From positions 1 to 5,061 of the forward strand of contig JAJYOQ010000332.1 in assembly GCA_021796135.1 (NCBI GenBank): 5,061 nucleotides of DNA, written 5' to 3'. The stretch is from Bacteroidota bacterium (GTDB lineage: Bacteria > Bacteroidota > Ignavibacteria > Ignavibacteriales > Ignavibacteriaceae). Each line of letters opens with the position of its first letter. Position 1 is the stretch's first letter. A program made the translations under genes and the position numbers. Below the pieces are notes generated by a model. The model made no database searches, had not been told where the DNA came from, and saw nothing but the letters and a program-made list of their open reading frames with translations. This document shows positions 5,048 to 5,061 of the stretch, one piece after another.

Positions 5048-5061
5048 GCGTTTTTATTTTT

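Overview
This AT-rich window reads as a stretch of an integron gene-cassette array, running right to left (genes on the - strand). Five attC-like recombination sites of nearly constant length (187-190 bp) punctuate it at about 510-696, 1563-1752, 3084-3270, 3702-3888 and 4860-5047. Each has a simple site matching or close to RYYYAAC at one end and GTTRRRY at the other, with inner arms that pair into an imperfect hairpin. The arm next to the upstream gene's 3' end carries an extra C and an extra A. This is the asymmetry of classical attC sites and it fixes the array direction. No integrase gene or attI is visible, so this is either the interior of a larger integron or a cluster of attC sites lacking an integrase.

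The host is probably a low-GC Gram-negative bacterium: there is a lipoprotein with a lipobox and a membrane-anchored metalloprotease. The style recalls Bacteroidota/Ignavibacteriota or possibly spirochaetes, but no marker gene is present. Several genes have Shine-Dalgarno-like sequences, which is unlike typical Bacteroidota; cassette genes may be foreign to their host anyway. The taxonomic call is an inference.

Layout in array order, right to left. (1) The end of an upstream cassette and attC-E. (2) A 970-bp segment between attC-E and attC-D. It holds a hairpin-rich stretch without a convincing long gene (4564-4860) ending in an apparent antiterminator/terminator switch, then a 30-residue hydrophobic peptide gene followed at once by a second intrinsic terminator, then a 112-residue WYL-like protein. 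A possible small + strand gene (3898-4137) overlaps the 3' end of the WYL-like gene. (3) An OsmC-family peroxidase-like protein, then attC-C. (4) A secreted lipoprotein of the S41 serine-peptidase family, then attC-B. (5) A membrane-anchored HExxH zinc peptidase, then attC-A. (6) A VapBC-type toxin-antitoxin pair whose toxin is cut by the left window edge.

The cargo is typical of a mobile cassette array: unrelated single-gene units for stress tolerance, cell-envelope proteolysis and plasmid-like stabilisation. There is no sign that they form one pathway. The points most worth a second look are the unusually long but structurally faithful attC sites with compensatory stem changes, and the structured, ORF-poor segment with its attenuator-like end and tiny membrane peptide.
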